Notes: generated by a model not told the origin, from the letters alone. A stretch of 64,000 nt of DNA from Owenia fusiformis (GCA_903813345.2 CAIIXF020000003.1:7403815-7467814); one strand, 5' to 3'; positions 1-11,843 are shown, counted from the stretch's first letter. Numbers and translations: made by a program.

Positions 1-340
1 AATTTTGACACCCATTATACATCTGATTCTGCATTCTATGCTTAGAAATTGAGTTACACCTCTACCAGATGTTTTAACATAGACTTTATTTGGAAAGCAC
101 GAACTTTATGCAACCTTTCCAGAGAGGTAAGAATCAATCTTTTCTCGTAAAACTTGTACAATCAATCAAAAAAATTGAAATTCTGAAAAAGCAACTGAAA
201 TCTTGTTAATCACGGTGGAATTTTTGATCACGATTGAATATTTCTTCATTTGATCAAGTAATTATGAGGGGATGCATATTTTGTGTTACCCTGAATTCAA
301 TGCAAAATGTTTAGAAGTATTTTTGAGAGTGAGTTAACAT

Positions 341-1717
341 GGTAACCAGCCAACTCATCCCCTAGACAACTCATCCCTGGACAACTCATCCCCTAGACAA
401 CTCATCCCCTGGACAAGTCATCCCCTAGACAAGTCATCCCCTAGACAAGTCATCCCCCAGACAAGTCATCCCCTGGACAACTCATCCCCTAGACAACTCA
501 TCCCCTGGACAACTCAGCCCCTGGATGACTAATCTTTTGGCATGTTTGAGTATAGTAATTTAATATCATATTACCAATACATATTTGATTTTCAAATGAT
601 TTTTAAATGTTTTGGTTGTGGATATGGTCAGCTTTAAGTTTCAAAAAACATATATTACATGAACACTGTTACTCCACTCAATTACGCTGTTGATCCATTT
701 GGGTAACAAAATGTTGGAGCCTCGAAGGTATATACGATTTTTCTTTTTTCCTTATTTCACGAGTTGTAGGCTGAATTCCCATGACATCTCGTATGTCTAG
801 CTTTTGAAACTTTATGTAAACGGAACTTCTAAAGCGGTTAAGATCTGCACTTCTAACCCGTTCCGTTTATGCATGGGCTTTCAATTAGATATGGTTTATG
901 TAACAATAGTGAGGTATTAAATCAATGATTGTGGTGTCTTCTGTACTATTTGTTTGCAAACATGTACATTTTCTTAAACATATGATACAGACAAACGTTT
1001 GTGATAAAAATGTCGTGGGAATTCTGCCTGCAACACCAGAATTAGGTAAAAATCAAAATCGATCGTTTCTTTGAGGTTCCGACATTTTGTTACGATCCGT
1101 TTCAGTAACCAGCATAATCTATTGGAGTACCAGTGATTAACAAAAACTTTCTGGAGGGGAAAATTGCTAAAAAAACAAAGAGATAATCAACCAATTAATC
1201 TGTGATTTGTTTTGTAAATATTTACTTTTCATTTCGATATGATATTAATTAACCAGAGACATATAAAACATTATATGTCTCTGTATTAACATTGATTGAA
1301 CAAGTTCTATTGATGTTATAATATGTTTGTTGTTCATAGCTCAATTATTCTTTAATCCAAAGATTATTTTTTCACAGCATTCACAGATGAAGTTAATGAA
1401 GTTCATGTTTAAGTTATACACAAAGAGAACTTTATTTGTTTGGTCAGGAAATATTGAGTCATGTAATTTAAGAAGAAGAGATGAGCGTTTTAATGACATC
1501 GTTTGACTGTTTATTTGTGTCAGTAAAGTGAAAAATAATATTTTGAATGATCTAAGATGTATTTACTAAGCATTTCTTTTCAAGACACACTTTACAATTT
1601 AGCTTCATGTGATGAAGGATGAGTTGTCCAGGGGATGAGTTGTCCAGGGGATGAGTTGTCTAGGGGGATGAGTTGTCCAGGGGATGAGTTGTCTAGGGGA
1701 TGAGTTGTCCGTAAGCC
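341..1717. mobile_element. Foldback-type element FB1 with tandem-repeat inverted termini
   Basis: The left end (about 351-527) is some 11 copies of a 16-bp unit, ACAACTCATCCCCTAG, with TAG/TGG variants. The right end (about 1617-1711) is about 6 copies of the reverse complement. The outermost bases are GGTAAC on the left and AAGCC on the right, and the direct repeat GTTAACAT (333-340 and 1718-1725) abuts both ends as an exact 8-bp target duplication. The interior of about 1.1 kb has no convincing coding sequence, so the element is non-autonomous. Tandem repeats inside inverted termini are the hallmark of foldback elements (Drosophila FB, sea urchin TU). An 8-bp duplication suits hAT or P-like transposases. 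The superfamily is inferred. Confidence 0.8.
701..1093. mobile_element. Inverted-repeat insertion nested in FB1
   Basis: The left arm (from GTAACAAAATGTTGG near 703) and the right arm (ending CATTTTGTTAC at 1093) are imperfect reverse complements for roughly 100 bp each. The 9-mers GATCCATTT (692-700) and GATCCGTTT (1094-1102) flank it and could be a target duplication with one mismatch. No coding sequence was seen. It looks like a MITE inserted inside the foldback element. Confidence 0.55.
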
Positions 1718-1868
1718 GTTAACATTACGTTATTGATATAATGGGATAAACCATGTATCCAGTACGTAATTACCTTTATATTGCATGTTTGTCAAATATG
1801 TGAGAAATAAAGGTTAAGCTAAGTCAAGCTTTAAAAGTGATTAAATGCTCAAGGTCTAAAAAACTTAC

Positions 1869-2408
1869 CAAATTCAAAGCGTATTTCGTGATACACCGAT
1901 CTAGGGGAGTAATTGGATTGAACGCTTCACCATTGTGTGACAAAAACTCTGCGATGCATTCTTTTATCGAGTCCATAGATAAATCAACAATACGATTAGA
2001 TGCTTCTCCATACTGTTTGAGTCCTTGAACAGCAAGTTTTCGCATTAGCTTCTGCGATTCGTTGAAATCTTGAAAGGCGACAGCTTTATCGCCGCCAGGA
2101 ATTACAAAGGTGAAACGCCAAGATTTTGGTCGTCCTGCAAAATCATCTGACTTTGTCATCATGATCGTTTCATAATCGCTACAAACGACAACTTCTTCTC
2201 TGAAAAGTTGGAGTTTGAAGACACTTCCGAATTCTTTCGCCCAATTTTGAATCTGAATATATGGTATATCTTTGGAGAGTTGTAGCGCATTTCCTAATAA
2301 GGGAATGCCTTTTGGTCCAGGTATGTCTACATTCCGCCGTCTGAATAGGAATGCAATCAGAAAAAATATTCCTACAACCAATGAGCCTGTGATTAGTACA
2401 ACTGCCAT
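1869..2408 (-). CDS. Cytochrome P450 copy A, exon 1 only (gene continues off the left edge)
   Basis: This is the first 180 residues of a microsomal clan-2 type P450, a haem monooxygenase anchored in the ER membrane. The ATG is at 2408-2406 on the minus strand. Residues about 5-22 form a hydrophobic anchor, followed by basic residues and the proline-rich hinge DIPGPKG (about 28-34). The exon ends after Asn-Leu at a GTAAGT donor (1868-1863), phase 0, exactly as in copies B and C. Exons 2-6 should lie at lower coordinates; positions 1-1868 hold no P450 exon, so they are off the window. The frame is open. In the C-helix region the usual Trp is replaced by Gln (SQKLMRKLA). The upstream flank is shared with the pseudogene at 26408, which places A and that pseudogene in one subgroup. 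Confidence 0.88.
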
Positions 2409-3077
2409 CTTGGAACTAGCTAGTATGAGAAGGTAGAAGAAATGTATATGATAAAAAATTATATCTCACGTTTTACCCGTCTGTCTCGGTCAGAGTGTAT
2501 CCGAAACGATCATACTTTTTATAACATTGTATAACACTTCTAATACGCGTATAACATATTAAGTTAACACAATCTGAACTAATATACCAATCTGACAGTA
2601 TAAATCATGCTTAAACTTCATTTATTGTTACATTCCACATAATACATGGAATTCTTTTATGTTTTTAATGGGACAAATAGAGAAACTATATGATCTTTCA
2701 AGCAATAATTCACGCTGCCTGTACGAAGATGTACAAAGATCATTTTGGAATAAGTCATCTGAAATTTCATATGTTTGTGCCATAATAACCTTTATCCATG
2801 TTGGATTTTCAATCAATCCTTATACCCCGCGGGTTTATCTGTCACGCTTAATTTGGTACAGCCCCTGTGGTCATCCACCTGATGTATCAATAAGCTTAGG
2901 CGGTAGAAATATTTTTAGTATAGATGGCAGGGTAATCAATCACGTGTACCTGGAATTCTACCACTGCCGCCATCTTTAGATAGGTCATAAACGTAGGAAT
3001 GTTTCAGTTTTCTTAGCGCATATATACTTTAAAAATAATTACGAGTGGCGCTCTAGATATAATAACAAGATATGTTT
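2409..3077. other. Upstream flank of copy A and 3' flank of copy B
   Basis: No gene is seen here. Positions 2409-2705 match 26941-27240, upstream of the exon-1 pseudogene, with conserved blocks such as CTAATACGCGTATAAC. Positions about 2819-2868 resemble one terminus of the inverted-repeat element at 16509-16750. Positions about 2940-3077 resemble 48420-48550, downstream of copy D, so they belong to the shared 3' flank of the P450 unit. Confidence 0.6.
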
Positions 3078-3732
3078 ACAGGCTCACTTATATTTTTATT
3101 GTTACCCATTCTAGTTCAATGGTTCTAAACAGAATGGAGACGACTGATAAGTGATAACAGTGTTGAAGATAGGCCTTAATTTACAGGCTCACTTATTTTT
3201 GTCATTGTTACCCATTCTTGTTTAATATGGTTCTACTTTCAAACAGAATGAAGGCGATTGATAAGTGATAACAATGTTGAAGATAGGCCTTAATTTACAG
3301 GCTCACTTATATTTGTCATTGTTACCCATTCTTGTTCAATGGTTCTGAACAGAATGAAGGCGACTTATAAGTGATAGCAATGTTGAAGATAGGCCTTAAT
3401 TCACAGGCTCATTTTATATTTGTCATAAGATTGTTACCCATTCTAGTTCAATTGTTCTACTTTCAAACAGAATGGAGACGACTGATAAGTGATAGTAGTG
3501 TTGAAGATAGGCCTTAATTTACAGGCTCACTTTATATTTGTTATTGTTAGCCATTCTAATTCAACGGTTCTTCTTTCAAACAGAATGGAGGCGACAGATA
3601 AGTGATAGCAATTAATGTTGAAGATAGGCTTTAATTTACAGGCTCATATTATATTTGTCATTGTTACCCATTCTAGTTCAATGGTTCTACTTTCAAACAG
3701 AATGGAGGCGATTGATAAGTGATAGCAGTGTT
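3078..3732. repeat. About six tandem copies of the copy B 3' end (102-117 bp unit)
   Basis: Units begin near 3078, 3180, 3296, 3402, 3519 and 3634, each with the core ACAGGCTCAC...TTACCCATTCT and ending in GATAAGTGATAGCA-like sequence. The last unit overlaps the true stop codon (3673-3675) and the final residues of copy B. The others are downstream echoes of the last roughly 60 coding bases plus 3' flank. Echo units end in GAAGATAGGCCTTA where the gene reads GAAGGTCTTCAG, so they share a derived junction and were amplified after one rearrangement. Confidence 0.85.
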
Positions 3733-6700
3733 GAAGGTCTTCAGCTCACATGACGGAATATTATTCTTGTCCGCGGGGACGAATCTCAATCTGTGCATCA
3801 TATTTGAGACAAATAGAAAAATCCTGTCCATCCCTATTTTCTCGCCAAGACATGATCTCTTTCCAACTCCAAAAGGGAATAACCTGCAATTCAAAATGAG
3901 GCTCGATGAATTATTTTAGAATGGCGATCACACGGTTCAAGACATATACTTCATACGTATGTTAGATTCATATTCCATATTAGAAAATGATACAATAAAA
4001 GCAATAATCTTGATATTTGAGCAATACTCTACTCGAGAAATCAAAGTAAAAACAATGATAATCATTCCTTGTGTAAGCCTTTGCAAGGCTAGCAGTTTGC
4101 ACTAGAATGGTAATAGTAAACTTACGATTTGACATCTGCTAGCTTGTAAGCTTTGCCATCACTGTTCAAAAATCTCTCTGGCTTGAAAGTAAGCGGGTCA
4201 GTGAAGTAGCGAGGGTCATGATGGGCTGCCCATACGTTTGTCCAAATCTGTAATTTTGCGAAACCGACACGTTGTCACTATGGTCAATGCTACCTGCGTA
4301 CTATACCCGGGGTACTATACACCATGATCTAAAACATCAACAAGTAAAAATCTATACCTTGATTTCCTTTTGATGTTTTGTGTATCTCTCTCAGCCATGT
4401 GTAATAAATTAATGTTTTGATAACCTCCAGCTGCATAGCTAGAGGTTACTGACACAAGGGTCCAAATAAGTCCTCTTTCTTTTCCAGGAAGGAAAGCTTT
4501 GGCCCTAATGCGGTGGATCAACAGTGAATTATTACTTTTAGAATTCTTATTTAGATAAGCAAAATTTAGACATTGCCAGGACATACATTTAACCTTGCCT
4601 CTCAAAGCCAAGGTTAGGGAAGAAGGAGTATCTAGAATCCAAGAGGGAAAGAAAGGAACTGCTGCAAACTACTTTTGACAACACAACCAAAATTAGAACT
4701 AAAATCCCATCTTCACTAATCTCACTTTCTCTTTCATTTTAGCCAACAGGTAAATCGTAGGTATTTTATCCGAGAATTGTGACTCTTAATGACTTATAAC
4801 ACATTGATTTCGTAACTCACTTCAAGAAATAGGTCGTGATAACTTTTACTCTGCTACATGTAATAAAAACGTTAACGCGTGAGTATCAATAGGATTACAC
4901 AAAACTGATTGCTTAACAAAATAATGTACATGCAAGTGGATACCTGTGTGTCTTTGGGTATTTTATATCGCCTGAGAGTGGTATTACATGTGGTCTTATG
5001 GGCAACGCCCAATGGAGCTGGGGACATGAATCGAAAGTTCTCCAATATTACTGCCTCTGTGAAGGGCAGTTTTTCACGGTCAGCGAGAGTTGGAGATTTG
5101 TCTGCAGGAATCGCAGCTTGTATCTCCGCAATAAGTCTCTCTTGGACATCCGGGTAATTAAGCATAAGCAGAATGAAACAGTCAAGGTGTGCTTTGGTAG
5201 TCAAAGTACCTGGAACAGCGATAACATCACAACGATTGTAAAATGACATTAATAATTTATGTACTGGGTGGGAAAAGACCTGGAAACTCTTATGCCATTT
5301 CCTCATACATTTGTCATTTCAGGACATAACTCCCTGATATTTTACATATTTGTACATCATTCAGTTTCCTATCAGCCTATTTTATTTCATGGCCATCAGA
5401 TTAATAACAGCACTTTAAAGAACATGCCCTGGTGGCTGCAGGGAAACCTGCATACATCGTCCAAAATGTCCCTACGTGTGGGGATATGGCAGAGATAGAG
5501 TGTATGAGAATGACCTGAGGACAATTGTAGACCTCAAAAGTGAGACCATCCGTGTCATTCAGGCCATACCTGCTGAGGAATGCATTCGGCTCATTGACAA
5601 CTGGCAGATTTGCCCACAACGCATCGATGGCCAAACCTGACGCATGTTGTTCAAAGTGCTGTAACATTGTGACTATCACCCTGATGGTCATGCAATCTGG
5701 TAGGGTGGTAGGAAATTTGATTCTGTACAATTTGTGAAATATCAGGGAGTAATTCTAAAAACGAAAAAGATATGAGCAAAATGCAGGGTTTCCGTTTTTG
5801 ACCACCCTGTACAAATCCCAGTCATAATATTTGGGAGGCTTACTTGAGAAGAAGGGGAAATGGGATACGATAAAAATATTGATCTCGCCCAAACGATATC
5901 TCTTGGCTATATGATTGTCCATATATTTTCATCAATATATACTAAAAATGCGACGAGAGACGGGAAGGGCAAAATATCTAAACGCTACTTCTTGGTTATT
6001 CGATTGGCCATATATTTTTACCAATATGAATCAACGACGAGGGGCGAGAAATGCAACATAACTTGTCCAAACAATACTTCTTGGCTGTATGGTTGTCCAG
6101 ATGTGTCAAACCGATATGAACCAGAACTTCGACCAAGGACGAGGAACTGGCAAATTTTTAAACAATGGAGAGTTTCACCTGCTACAGCGGTTTCAAAGAG
6201 TGCACCGTTGACATTGTCCATATCTATGAGTCCATCATCGTAAGCTGTCAGTAGTACGCCTAATACAGTTGTTATGGATTTGGTATCATTCGAGTTTGAT
6301 TCTTCGGACTGGAACGTGATAAAAAATACTTCACGTGAGATCACCATCACGTGACCATTTATAATTATATATACGTAGTTTTGTAAAATTCCCCAAATTG
6401 TACATGCCGTTAAATGACAGTATAGTAGTGTTAAAAGGTTAAAAAGAGAAAATATATCACTATTTAAAATATTTATAACTTTTATTATCAAAAACATGTA
6501 AATTGGTCCGTTTTTGTCATTTAAACCCAGAAGTATTAATCAATTCGCATAAATAAAATTGTTTTTTTCTGTGAACTAAATTCACATCTTTTTATTTTTT
6601 TTCATATCGTACCTTGGATCTATATCTGTCAATCCATGTCTTACAGCTGTCACAGCCAGCTTTGTTCATTTCCATTAAAACTCTGTAAGACTTTGTGCCA

Positions 6701-9700
6701 AAGTGACGCAGCCATGGGAAGATGTCCAACTCCTGGCCACTCCCTTGTGCCATGTGTTCCATTCCACGTTGCATCTTCTCTACAGCGACGAAATCATCCT
6801 CTATGAAGTCCACATTTTCTCCAAGCATCTGTCATTTACAATAAACTAAGTACGTTAAGGAACTGGGTTAAATTCGGCATGGAGCATCGGTTTCTCTGTA
6901 TTATGTACAGTATATTGTGTTACATTGAAGAGATTTGAATGCAAGTAGATCAAGGGTGATGTATTCACCAAATCTGCGGTAGTTTTTTTTGCGAAGGGAC
7001 ATGGAGGGCAAAGTAAATTTAATTTTCATCAAGACACACAGTGATACATATCGCACTTTAAATAGCAAAATTTACCCAATGCTCCACACACCTTATCCGA
7101 TTTTGAAACTAGTCTGCTTTTGCATCTGTAAAAACTTCAAACTGAACAGTTTAACATTTAACGTTTTTGGAATTTTGAAGACAAGAACTGATTTAAGTCT
7201 CGAACTATAAAAAAAACATTAAAAATTGCTCTTTTAAGATCCCATTGGGTCTCCGAAAGGATTAGCCCCCGAAGATATCTAGAAAAAACTGTACAGGATA
7301 TCAAAGAATAGACTTTGTTTGATAATCAGATCCAAAAATTAGGTCATTCTGACATTTATATTTCAAAATATAGGTCATTCTATTAACATGTATAAAATGA
7401 CCTTTTCAAGGAAAAATCATTTTTTCACATCATTTTTGTCAATGTTTCTATTTATTATCAAAGTAATCATTATTTTCAGTCATTTAAGACTTTTCAATTG
7501 ATCCTGTTGCTATTATCTTACATAATAGTGACAAAGCATATTGGGCAACATTCGAAAACATAGAATATAACAAGTCAAAATACAAACAAAATATTGAAAA
7601 GTGATCTTCTTTATACTTCATTTAGAACAATTGTCTACAAAAAAAGTTTGCGAAACTATGTTCAGAAAAGAATATTGTGTTTTTTTAATTTACATCAAAA
7701 TGAGAAAGAACAAGGGACAACATTTAAAAACACATGAAGTAATTAACAAGTCAAAAATGCATATCAATCAATTGCATATTGATCTGCTTCCTTGAGATCA
7801 TTTGCACATATGTAGTTTGTGGCAGTAAAATACTGAATTTATTATTTCACATCACAGTGAGGAAGCACAAAGAGCAACATTTGAAAACACATGGACTTTA
7901 CATAACTGTTGAAGAGCACATTCATGAGTTTGTTCATTATAATAAGGGATTCTCTGAGCTATCATCATCTTCTTCAGATGACAACATTTCATACATATCT
8001 TTCGATTTTAAAATGTCAAACTCCGTGCATTTCTTTTTGCTTTTATACCCCTTGTGCCTACAGCCCTACTCCCAACAAGGCATGTACAACACCATCCAGT
8101 GATTGCAACAATACTATTACATACATCTGGATCTGGGTTATACTCCACCCATGTATAATGAGATTTAGAGGACACAAACCGATTACTGGACTTTCACACA
8201 AATTAGGCCATATGTATTTCTTTTAACAATGATGGTATATTTCCCATCTACTTGAAGATGGTCATCTGTGCATCGTTTAAATTGGTTGGCTTGATCTCAA
8301 GAGAGTCTACTATGATTTAGATGTAACCCTCTTGTCTCCATACAGGGGGTACTGGGAGATTGCAGTTCACTCACGCAGTTCCATTTGCTTTGGGTATTTT
8401 ATTAGCAAATGTCGTTTTTCCGCCTACTGATTGTGACTTACAGTATATTTCTTCTGTACAATAAAGTTGTACAACAATCATCTCATATGAATGTATTGAA
8501 AGGAATTGCATGTTATTATGTTGCTTAGAGCCATGGTAAAGATATATGCTTCTCAAGAGGTCATGCTCCAGTGCAAGCATACTGTACATAATAGTTCATG
8601 AAAAGATCATATGAATAAAGAAAATATACTCAAATATATAAAACACAACTGTCACAATCATTCTAAGGATTTTCAAAATGGCTGACATCATTTTATTTCA
8701 TGCTGAAAATTGCAGAAGAGTTCCATTTTTTGCACAACGCTTGGTCCTTACATAGATTTTTACATATCTCAAGAAGTACCTTAGAGGTACACTATTCCCT
8801 CAATACATATAACTTTCTAGGTAACACCCCAGTCACATTTCCTACGGCGACCTTGCGGTCTATCATTTCTGCGGCCAGTAGCTTTTCTACGCTCGCCGCA
8901 GAATTTCTGCGCTCTCATACTTTTGCAGTCACATTTCCCACGGCAGCCGCACGGTGAATTTTAAATTTCTATTGATAAATAATAGTTTTTTTCATTTTAT
9001 TTACATCAGGACAATTTATAAATGTTATTCAAAGTGCTAGGATGTAATATCAAATGAAAAGTGATCGTGAAACATTGACAAATAATGATTCAATCTTGTT
9101 GAGCCAGTTGATTTCTAAGGGGACCTCAGAAATGAACAAATATTATAACTCCGAGTTATAATTTCTACGCCTTCCCTGCGGCCTGTAAAAATCTGCATAC
9201 GCCGTACGGAGGCCGCAAGGCGAGCGTAGTTTTTCTACGCTCGCCGCAGAAATTCACCGATTTAATTGTTCTGCGGTCGACTTGCGGCCGCCGTGCGACA
9301 AATGTGACTGGGGTGTGACACCCCAGTCACATTTTCTACGGCGACCTTGCGGTCTATCATTTCTGCGGCCAGTAGCTTTTCTACGCTCGCCGCAGAATTT
9401 CTGCGCTCTCTAATTTTTGCAGTCACATTTCCCACGGCAGCCGCACGGTGAACTTTAAATTTCTATTGATAAATAATATTTTTTTTCATTTTATTTACAT
9501 CAGGACAATTTATAAATGTTATTCAAAGTGCTAGGATGTAATATCAAATGAAAAGTGATCGTGAAACATTGACAAATAATGATTCAATCTTGTTGAGCCA
9601 GTTGATTTCTACGGGGACCTCAGAAATGAACAAATAGTATATACACGTCGCACGAAACTGGGGACAATTAGAGTAACATTATGGCGTCAAAATACCAAAA

Positions 9701-11843
9701 CAATACAATGGGCAGTATAGGGCGCAATCAGCATTATAACGTCAAAAACGACAAGCGTTACATTTTGTCAAGTTTAGTCAACCTAAAAATAAGATGCTTT
9801 ATTCTTATTCAATCCTGATAAAATTAACAGAGCAACAAGATCTCGAGGACAATATTTCTAAAATGTTTTTGATTTTTGAAAAACGGTCAGGAAGTCCACT
9901 CGGGGTGTTAGTAAAAATTGATATGTATGGGATTTGTGGTAAAAAATCGATGCGTTACATTTTTTCAAGTCTCTAAAAGCAACTCTTATTCTCTTATTAT
10001 TTGAAAAATAATGAAATCGGTTATTGTTTTGTAAATTTCGCCATGACAATATTGTGCAGTTAAATTTTTTTTGAAATCAGACCTAAATTAGAAGGTTAAA
10101 TAAAGGTTAACTTATTGCTTGTCTCCCTCGCCTTCAAAACCTTACACAATTTTGAAAATCTTAAAAGCGTTCATATAAGACGATTTTAACTGTAGCCGCT
10201 AGACAATTGTGACGTCATAAAAGCACATGTTTCAATGAATAAAATGTGAAATTTTAGTAAAATTCTGATAAGTATTTCAAAAGTTATCCCGATTTCAACG
10301 AACCGTGTAAGCTTGAAATGTTACGCCTTACAGCGTATTTGACGATGTCGGAGTACATTTAACTTCAAAAATATGGTAAATCCTATCACACTTTCCATGG
10401 AAAAATAATTTCAGTGAAATGCGAATAAAAAATACTTCAAAATGATATATAATGCACATAGTTAGCTTTTTAAATAAGGCAGATATTAACGCTTAAAGTT
10501 GAGATTACCCCGTATTTCCCGAATTGTCCCCAGGTCCATGCACGTCATAATAACTCCGAGTTATAATTTCTACGCCTTCCCTGCGGCCTGTAAAAATCTG
10601 CATACGCCGTACGGAGGCCGCAAGGCGAGCGTAGTTTTTCTACGCTCGCCGCAGAAATTCACCGATTTAATTGTTCTGCGGTCGACTTGCGGCCGCCGTG
10701 CGACAAATGTGACTGGGGTGTTAGAACCAAGCGTTATATGAACAAAGCAAGAGTTTATCATGACCTTCCTCTATCAAAAAGAAGTAGGTCAACACAATTG
10801 CAAACAAAACTTATCCCTACTCAATGACTATTGAAATATGACTATTTATATGTACAAAATATAAATCCAATGAGTGTATAAAGTGACACAATCAAACAAT
10901 GGGACATCTGCCAAGTTGGGTTTATACATTCTGGAGACATTTTCTGAGACTGATAAAAAATTCACATTTTCACAGGAAGTGATACATACCTCCCAAATCA
11001 ACCAAAATATACTTATATCAGGAATCTTGAATGCTTTTTATTGCTATTTCTTGAAAATATACATACTTATCTACAATTTGATCCTACATATCAAGGATAT
11101 TAACGACATTGCATTTTTCAAAAAATGTTAAGTGACCCCAGTGGTGTCTATAGCCATTCGTTCTTTAATTAATAATCACGTTTTGACCACTGAGGGTTAA
11201 CTAAAGGTTAAATCTTAGGTCAGATTTAAACTCCTGACTTTTCAATAATTAAAAAAACTTAATTAATGAACAATGCCGAACGTTAAAAGTGATTGAAACT
11301 TACCAGATTCATAATGAATTTCGTGATACATCGGTCTAAGGGTATGATTGGATTAAACGCTTCGCCATTGTGTGACAAAAACTCTGTAATGCATTCTTCA
11401 ATCGATTCCAGAGATATATCAACTATACGATCAGATGCTTCTCCATACTGTTTGAGTCCTCGTACAGTAAGTTTTCGCATAAGCTTAAGCGATTGGTTGA
11501 AGTCTTGAAAGAGTATAGCTTTATCGCCACCAGGAATTGAAAGAGTGAAACGCCAAGATTTTGGTCGACCTGCAAAATCATCTGACCTAGTCATCATGAT
11601 CGTTTCATAATCGCTACAAACAACAACTTCTTCTCTGAAAAGTTGGAGTTTAAAAACATTTCCGAATTCCTTCGCCCATTCTTGAATCTGAATATATGGT
11701 AGGTCTTTGGAGAGTTGTAGCGCATTTCCTATTAAAGGAATGCCTTTTGGTCCAGGTATGTCTATCTTCCGCCATCTGAATAGGAATGCAATTAGAAAAA
11801 ATATTCCTACAACTAATGAGCCTGTGATTAGTACAGCTGCCAT
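3673..11843 (-). CDS. Cytochrome P450 copy B, complete six-exon gene (494 aa)
   Basis: Exons on the minus strand are 11304-11843, 6613-6828, 6179-6308, 4944-5209, 4126-4247 and 3673-3883, with junction phases 0, 0, 1, 0, 2. All introns are GT-AG. The total of 1485 nt gives 494 residues, normal for a P450. Visible motifs are an N-terminal anchor, hinge DIPGPKG, I-helix AGTLTT (split across exons 3 and 4), K-helix ENFR (ExxR), FKPERF, and haem loop FPFGVGKRSCLG with the Cys ligand. It should oxidise a small lipophilic substrate in the ER using P450 reductase; the substrate is unknown. A longer in-frame start 29 codons upstream exists, but the start chosen aligns with copies A and C. Its stop (TAG) is three codons earlier than in copy D. 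The I-helix acid is Leu and the C-helix Trp is Leu. Confidence 0.92.
5264..5809 (+). mobile_element. Deleted Tc1/mariner-type element in intron 3 of P450 copy B
   Basis: TA dinucleotides (5262-5263 and 5810-5811) flank imperfect inverted termini of about 80 bp, starting CTGGGTGGGAAAAG on the left and ending CCACCCTG on the right. The plus strand at about 5500-5630 still reads like the C-terminal end of a DDE transposase (YENDLRTIVDLKSE, then IPAEECIRLIDNW). The catalytic region is gone, so it is a non-autonomous remnant. Confidence 0.7.
6829..8821. other. Intron 1 of P450 copy B, left part
   Basis: This is AT-rich intron sequence with no exon. Short diverged repeats are present: 7688-7735 and 7849-7893 share an ACATTTRAAAACACATG core about 160 bp apart. 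Nothing else was recognised. Confidence 0.5.
8825..9315. mobile_element. Harbinger-like MITE, copy 1
   Basis: The ends are CACCCCAGTCACATTT and its reverse complement, with GC-rich subterminal sequence rich in CTACGGC and CTGCGG motifs and an AT-rich centre. The flanks are TAA (8822-8824) and TGA (9316-9318). A clean isolated copy at 33181-33833 has TAA on both sides, which gives the PIF/Harbinger-type 3-bp target duplication. No transposase is encoded. Confidence 0.75.
9319..10720. mobile_element. Harbinger-like MITE, copy 2, interrupted by another insertion
   Basis: This copy has the same termini as the one ending at 9315, from which it is separated by only 3 bp, and it is followed by TTA (10721-10723). 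Its outer parts (9319-9635 and 10548-10720) are nearly identical to 8825-9315. The middle is displaced by about 0.9 kb of unrelated sequence. The pair lies in intron 1 of P450 copy B. Confidence 0.75.
9640..10548. mobile_element. Inverted-repeat element nested inside MITE copy 2
   Basis: The insertion is defined by comparison with the uninterrupted copy 8825-9315. The ends carry AAACTGGGGACAATT on the left and AATTGTCCCCAGG on the right, set in partly complementary sequence with ACGT motifs. The exact boundaries and target duplication are unclear. No credible coding sequence was found. Confidence 0.6.
10724..11303. other. Intron 1 of P450 copy B, right part
   Basis: AT-rich intron sequence leading to the exon 1 donor (GTAAGT on the minus strand at 11303-11298). 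Nothing recognisable. Confidence 0.5.

Noticed and set aside
341-530. CRISPR array in the 16-mer repeats
   Set aside because: Units are contiguous with no spacers and the DNA is eukaryotic.
1837-2028. Plus-strand frames opposite P450 exons
   Set aside because: Shadows of the real minus-strand coding sequence; the same pattern recurs at each P450 copy.
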